DNA of 16,207 bases from NCBI GenBank assembly GCA_035695065.1, contig DASSEW010000004.1:1-16207 (forward strand). The letters run 5' to 3'. Below the pieces are notes generated by a model. It was not told where the DNA came from. It searched no databases and was given only the letters and a program-made list of their open reading frames with translations. How positions within the stretch are numbered: the first letter of the stretch is position 1; the number at the start of each line of letters is the position of its first letter. This document shows positions 14,395 to 16,207 of this stretch, in pieces. Made by a program: the position numbers and the translations under genes. The stretch comes from 66-474 sp035695065 (GTDB taxonomy: Bacteria > Pseudomonadota > Gammaproteobacteria > Xanthomonadales > Rhodanobacteraceae).

Positions 14395-14958
14395 ATGCCC
14401 AAGCAATCGCTGAAAGGTCGCAAGATCGCCATTCTCGCCACCAACGGTTTCGAGCAGTCCGAGCTGCAGAAACCCAAGCAGTTGCTCGAGGAAGCCGGCG
14501 CTAGCACGGTGGTGATCGCGCCGGACGACCGGCCGTCCATCAAGGGCTGGAACCACACCGACTGGGGCGACGAGATCAACGTGGACCTGCCGCTCTCGAA
14601 AGCGCGCGCCGGCGATTACGACGCGCTGGTGTTGCCGGGCGGGGTGATCAATCCCGACAAGCTGCGCCTGCACGAAGAGGCAATCGATTTCATCCGCGAC
14701 TTCGGCGAAAGCGGCCGGCCGCTGGCCGCGATCTGCCACGGCCCGTGGACGCTGATCAATGCCGGCCTCGTGGACGGCAAGCAGATCACCTCGTGGCCGT
14801 CATTGCGCGTGGACCTGGAAAATGCCGGCGCGCAATGGGAAGACAATGCGGTGGTCGAGGACGGCAATCTCATCACCAGCCGCAAGCCCGACGACATCCC
14901 GGTGTTCGTCAACGCGCTGATCCACGCGCTGGAGCATCGCGCGCAGGAAGCGGCGTAG
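14395..14958 (+). CDS. PfpI/DJ-1 family protein (YhbO-type)
   Basis: A 187-residue member of the DJ-1/PfpI glutamine-amidotransferase-like superfamily. The nucleophile elbow AAICHGPWTL carries Cys114 followed by His115, and Glu20 in TNGFEQSEL is the expected acidic partner of the Cys. The insert IKGWNHTDWGDEINVD and the loop LPGGVINPDKLR are typical of the PfpI/YhbO branch. Members are described as stress-protective peptidases or as glyoxalase/deglycase-type enzymes; which activity applies here is unknown. No signal peptide is present, so it is cytoplasmic. AGGAG lies seven bases before the ATG. It follows the SET gene by 125 bases with a repeat between them, so common transcription is uncertain. 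Its TAG stop codon is the head of the next repeat. Confidence 0.95.
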   Translation: MPKQSLKGRKIAILATNGFEQSELQKPKQLLEEAGASTVVIAPDDRPSIKGWNHTDWGDEINVDLPLSKARAGDYDALVLPGGVINPDKLRLHEEAIDFIRDFGESGRPLAAICHGPWTLINAGLVDGKQITSWPSLRVDLENAGAQWEDNAVVEDGNLITSRKPDDIPVFVNALIHALEHRAQEAA

Positions 14959-15031
14959 GGCGGGCATTGCCCGCCACCTCTGGAGACGAGCTTGTCGGCG
15001 GACAATGTCCGCCCTGCCTGGTCCGCCCTAC
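14955..15031. repeat. REP-like cluster (family A), two full hairpins and a partial third arm
   Basis: GTAG (14955-14958) with hairpin GGCGGGC-ATT-GCCCGCC (14959-14975), then GGCGGAC-AAT-GTCCGCC (14997-15013) with a decayed CTGC head, then an extra arm GGTCCGCCCTAC (ending 15031). It fills the gap between the convergent PfpI and EF-G-like genes and supplies the PfpI stop codon. It may serve as a two-way transcript end. Confidence 0.85.
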
Positions 15032-15036
15032 CGAAA

Positions 15037-16207
15037 TCAGTCCTCTTCGGCCTTCGGCTTGTACGCCTCTGCGAGTTGCTTCTGCACCTGCGCGGGGACG
15101 GGATCGTAGTGCGAGAGTTCGATCGCATAGCGGCCGCGGCCGCCGGTGATCGCGCGCAGCTCGGTCTGGTAATCCACGACCTCCGCGAGCGGCACCTGCG
15201 CCTTGATGACCAGTTCGCCGCCGCGCAGTGAATCGGTGCCGTTGATGCGCGCGCGCTTGGACGCGAGCCCGCCGGTGACATCGCCCATGTATTGCTCGGG
15301 CACATTGACGTCGAGGTTGACGATCGGCTCCAACACGATGGGTTTCGCTTTCGATACCGCGTCGAGGAATGCTTTTTTTCCGGCGGAGACGAACGCGACC
15401 TCCTTGGAATCCACGGGGTGGTATTTGCCGTCGTAGACAACCACGCGCACGTCCTGCATCGGGTAGCCGGCGATCGCGCCGTGCTCCAGCACCTGGCGCA
15501 CGCCTTTCTCGATCGCAGGGATGTATTGATTCGGGATCACGCCGCCCTTGCTGTCGTCGCGGAATTCGAAACCGCCGCCGCGCGGCAGCGGCTCCACGCG
15601 CAGGAACACCTCGCCGAACTGGCCGGCGCCGCCGGTCTGCTTCTTGTGGCGATGGTGGCCTTCGGCCTTGCCGCCGATCGTTTCGCGATAGGCGATGCGC
15701 GGCGGACGCGTGGCGACCTCCACGCCGTAGCGTTCCTTCATGCGCTCCAGCGTGAGCTTCAGATGCAGGTCGGACAGCCCGCGCACCACGCTCTCGTTCA
15801 ATTCCTTGTTGTGCTCCACGCGCAGGCAGGGATCTTCTTCGCTCAGCTTGTGCAGCGCGGTCGCGAGCTTCTGCTCCTGGCCCTTGTGCGCCGGTTCCAC
15901 CGCAAGGCCGAACATCGGTTGCGGGAAATCCAGCGGCTTCAAATGAATCTGGTCTTCGTCGTGGGAGTCGTGCAGCACGGCATCGAAATGGATTTCCTCG
16001 ACCTTGGCGACCCCGGCGATGTCACCGGGGCAGGCGTGGTCGATCTCGACGTGATCCTTGCCGTGCAACTTGAACAGGTGCCCGACCTTGAACGGCTTCT
16101 TGCCATCGTCGATGAACAACTGCGTGTCGCGCTTCACCGTGCCCTGCCAGACGCGGAACACGGCGAGCTTGCCGACGAAGGGATCGTTGATGATCTTGAA
16201 CACGTCG
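15037..16207 (-). CDS. Elongation factor G-like protein, C-terminal part
   Basis: The reading frame runs off the right edge, so the N-terminus and the whole GTPase domain lie outside. About 390 residues are visible: the end of domain II, domain III (LSEEDPCLRVEHN...VRGLSDLHL), domain IV (KQTGGAGQFGEVFLRVEP; tip loop KYHPVDSKEVAF) and domain V (LEPIVNLDVNVPEQYMGDV). The tip His that EF-G uses in translocation is kept (KYHPVD), so a ribosomal role is likely. Differences such as GGLASKRARING in domain V and the basic GHHRHKKQ before domain IV suggest a second, FusA2-like EF-G rather than the rpsL-rpsG-fusA-tuf gene, and no ribosomal genes adjoin it in the visible part. The C-terminus is acidic and lysine-rich (YKPKAEED). 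Confidence 0.92.
   Translation of the reverse strand, partial: DVFKIINDPFVGKLAVFRVWQGTVKRDTQLFIDDGKKPFKVGHLFKLHGKDHVEIDHACPGDIAGVAKVEEIHFDAVLHDSHDEDQIHLKPLDFPQPMFGLAVEPAHKGQEQKLATALHKLSEEDPCLRVEHNKELNESVVRGLSDLHLKLTLERMKERYGVEVATRPPRIAYRETIGGKAEGHHRHKKQTGGAGQFGEVFLRVEPLPRGGGFEFRDDSKGGVIPNQYIPAIEKGVRQVLEHGAIAGYPMQDVRVVVYDGKYHPVDSKEVAFVSAGKKAFLDAVSKAKPIVLEPIVNLDVNVPEQYMGDVTGGLASKRARINGTDSLRGGELVIKAQVPLAEVVDYQTELRAITGGRGRYAIELSHYDPVPAQVQKQLAEAYKPKAEED

Overview
The window is gene-dense, GC-rich chromosomal DNA. Protein content and repeats suggest a gammaproteobacterium of the Xanthomonadales/Lysobacterales, perhaps Rhodanobacteraceae. The clues are short intergenic repeats with a GTAG head followed by a GC-rich hairpin, a second repeat with a CTGAGCGTAG core and a GTCGAAG end, and the gene set itself (HNH protein of the xanthomonad type, 597-residue acyl-CoA dehydrogenase, EF-G-like paralogue). 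The lineage is an inference. I see no rRNA, tRNA, CRISPR array, transposase, phage gene or plasmid gene, and no gene-free stretch longer than about 125 bases.

Left part: the 3' end of a serine peptidase of family S9 enters on the + strand and converges on dxs (minus strand) across a REP-like inverted repeat. Upstream of dxs, also on the minus strand, lie a CBS-domain ClC anion transporter, an HNH nuclease, and a protein with an N-terminal SLOG-like nucleotide-binding domain and a C-terminal four-helix membrane region. This last protein is the most unusual in the window and resembles predicted nucleotide-sensing membrane effectors (SLOG plus SLATT-type).

Middle part: all genes are on the minus strand. 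In transcription order they are DUF488 (YeaO-like), a periplasmic PEBP (YbhB/YbcL-type), modA, modB, modC, a small lipoprotein, an acyl-CoA dehydrogenase and a GNAT acetyltransferase. DUF488, PEBP and modA overlap (4 and 11 bases), as do modB and modC (4 bases). A hairpin-forming repeat separates modA from modB. The acyl-CoA dehydrogenase and GNAT genes abut as TGAATG. ModABC would be a molybdate importer, but ModC is only 222 residues long and lacks the usual C-terminal MOP/TOBE regulatory domain.

Right part: divergent from DUF488, a SET-domain methyltransferase with a post-SET cysteine cluster and a PfpI/DJ-1 family protein are read on the + strand. The stop codon of each lies inside the GTAG head of a REP-like element. 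The window ends in the C-terminal half of an EF-G-like translation factor on the minus strand.
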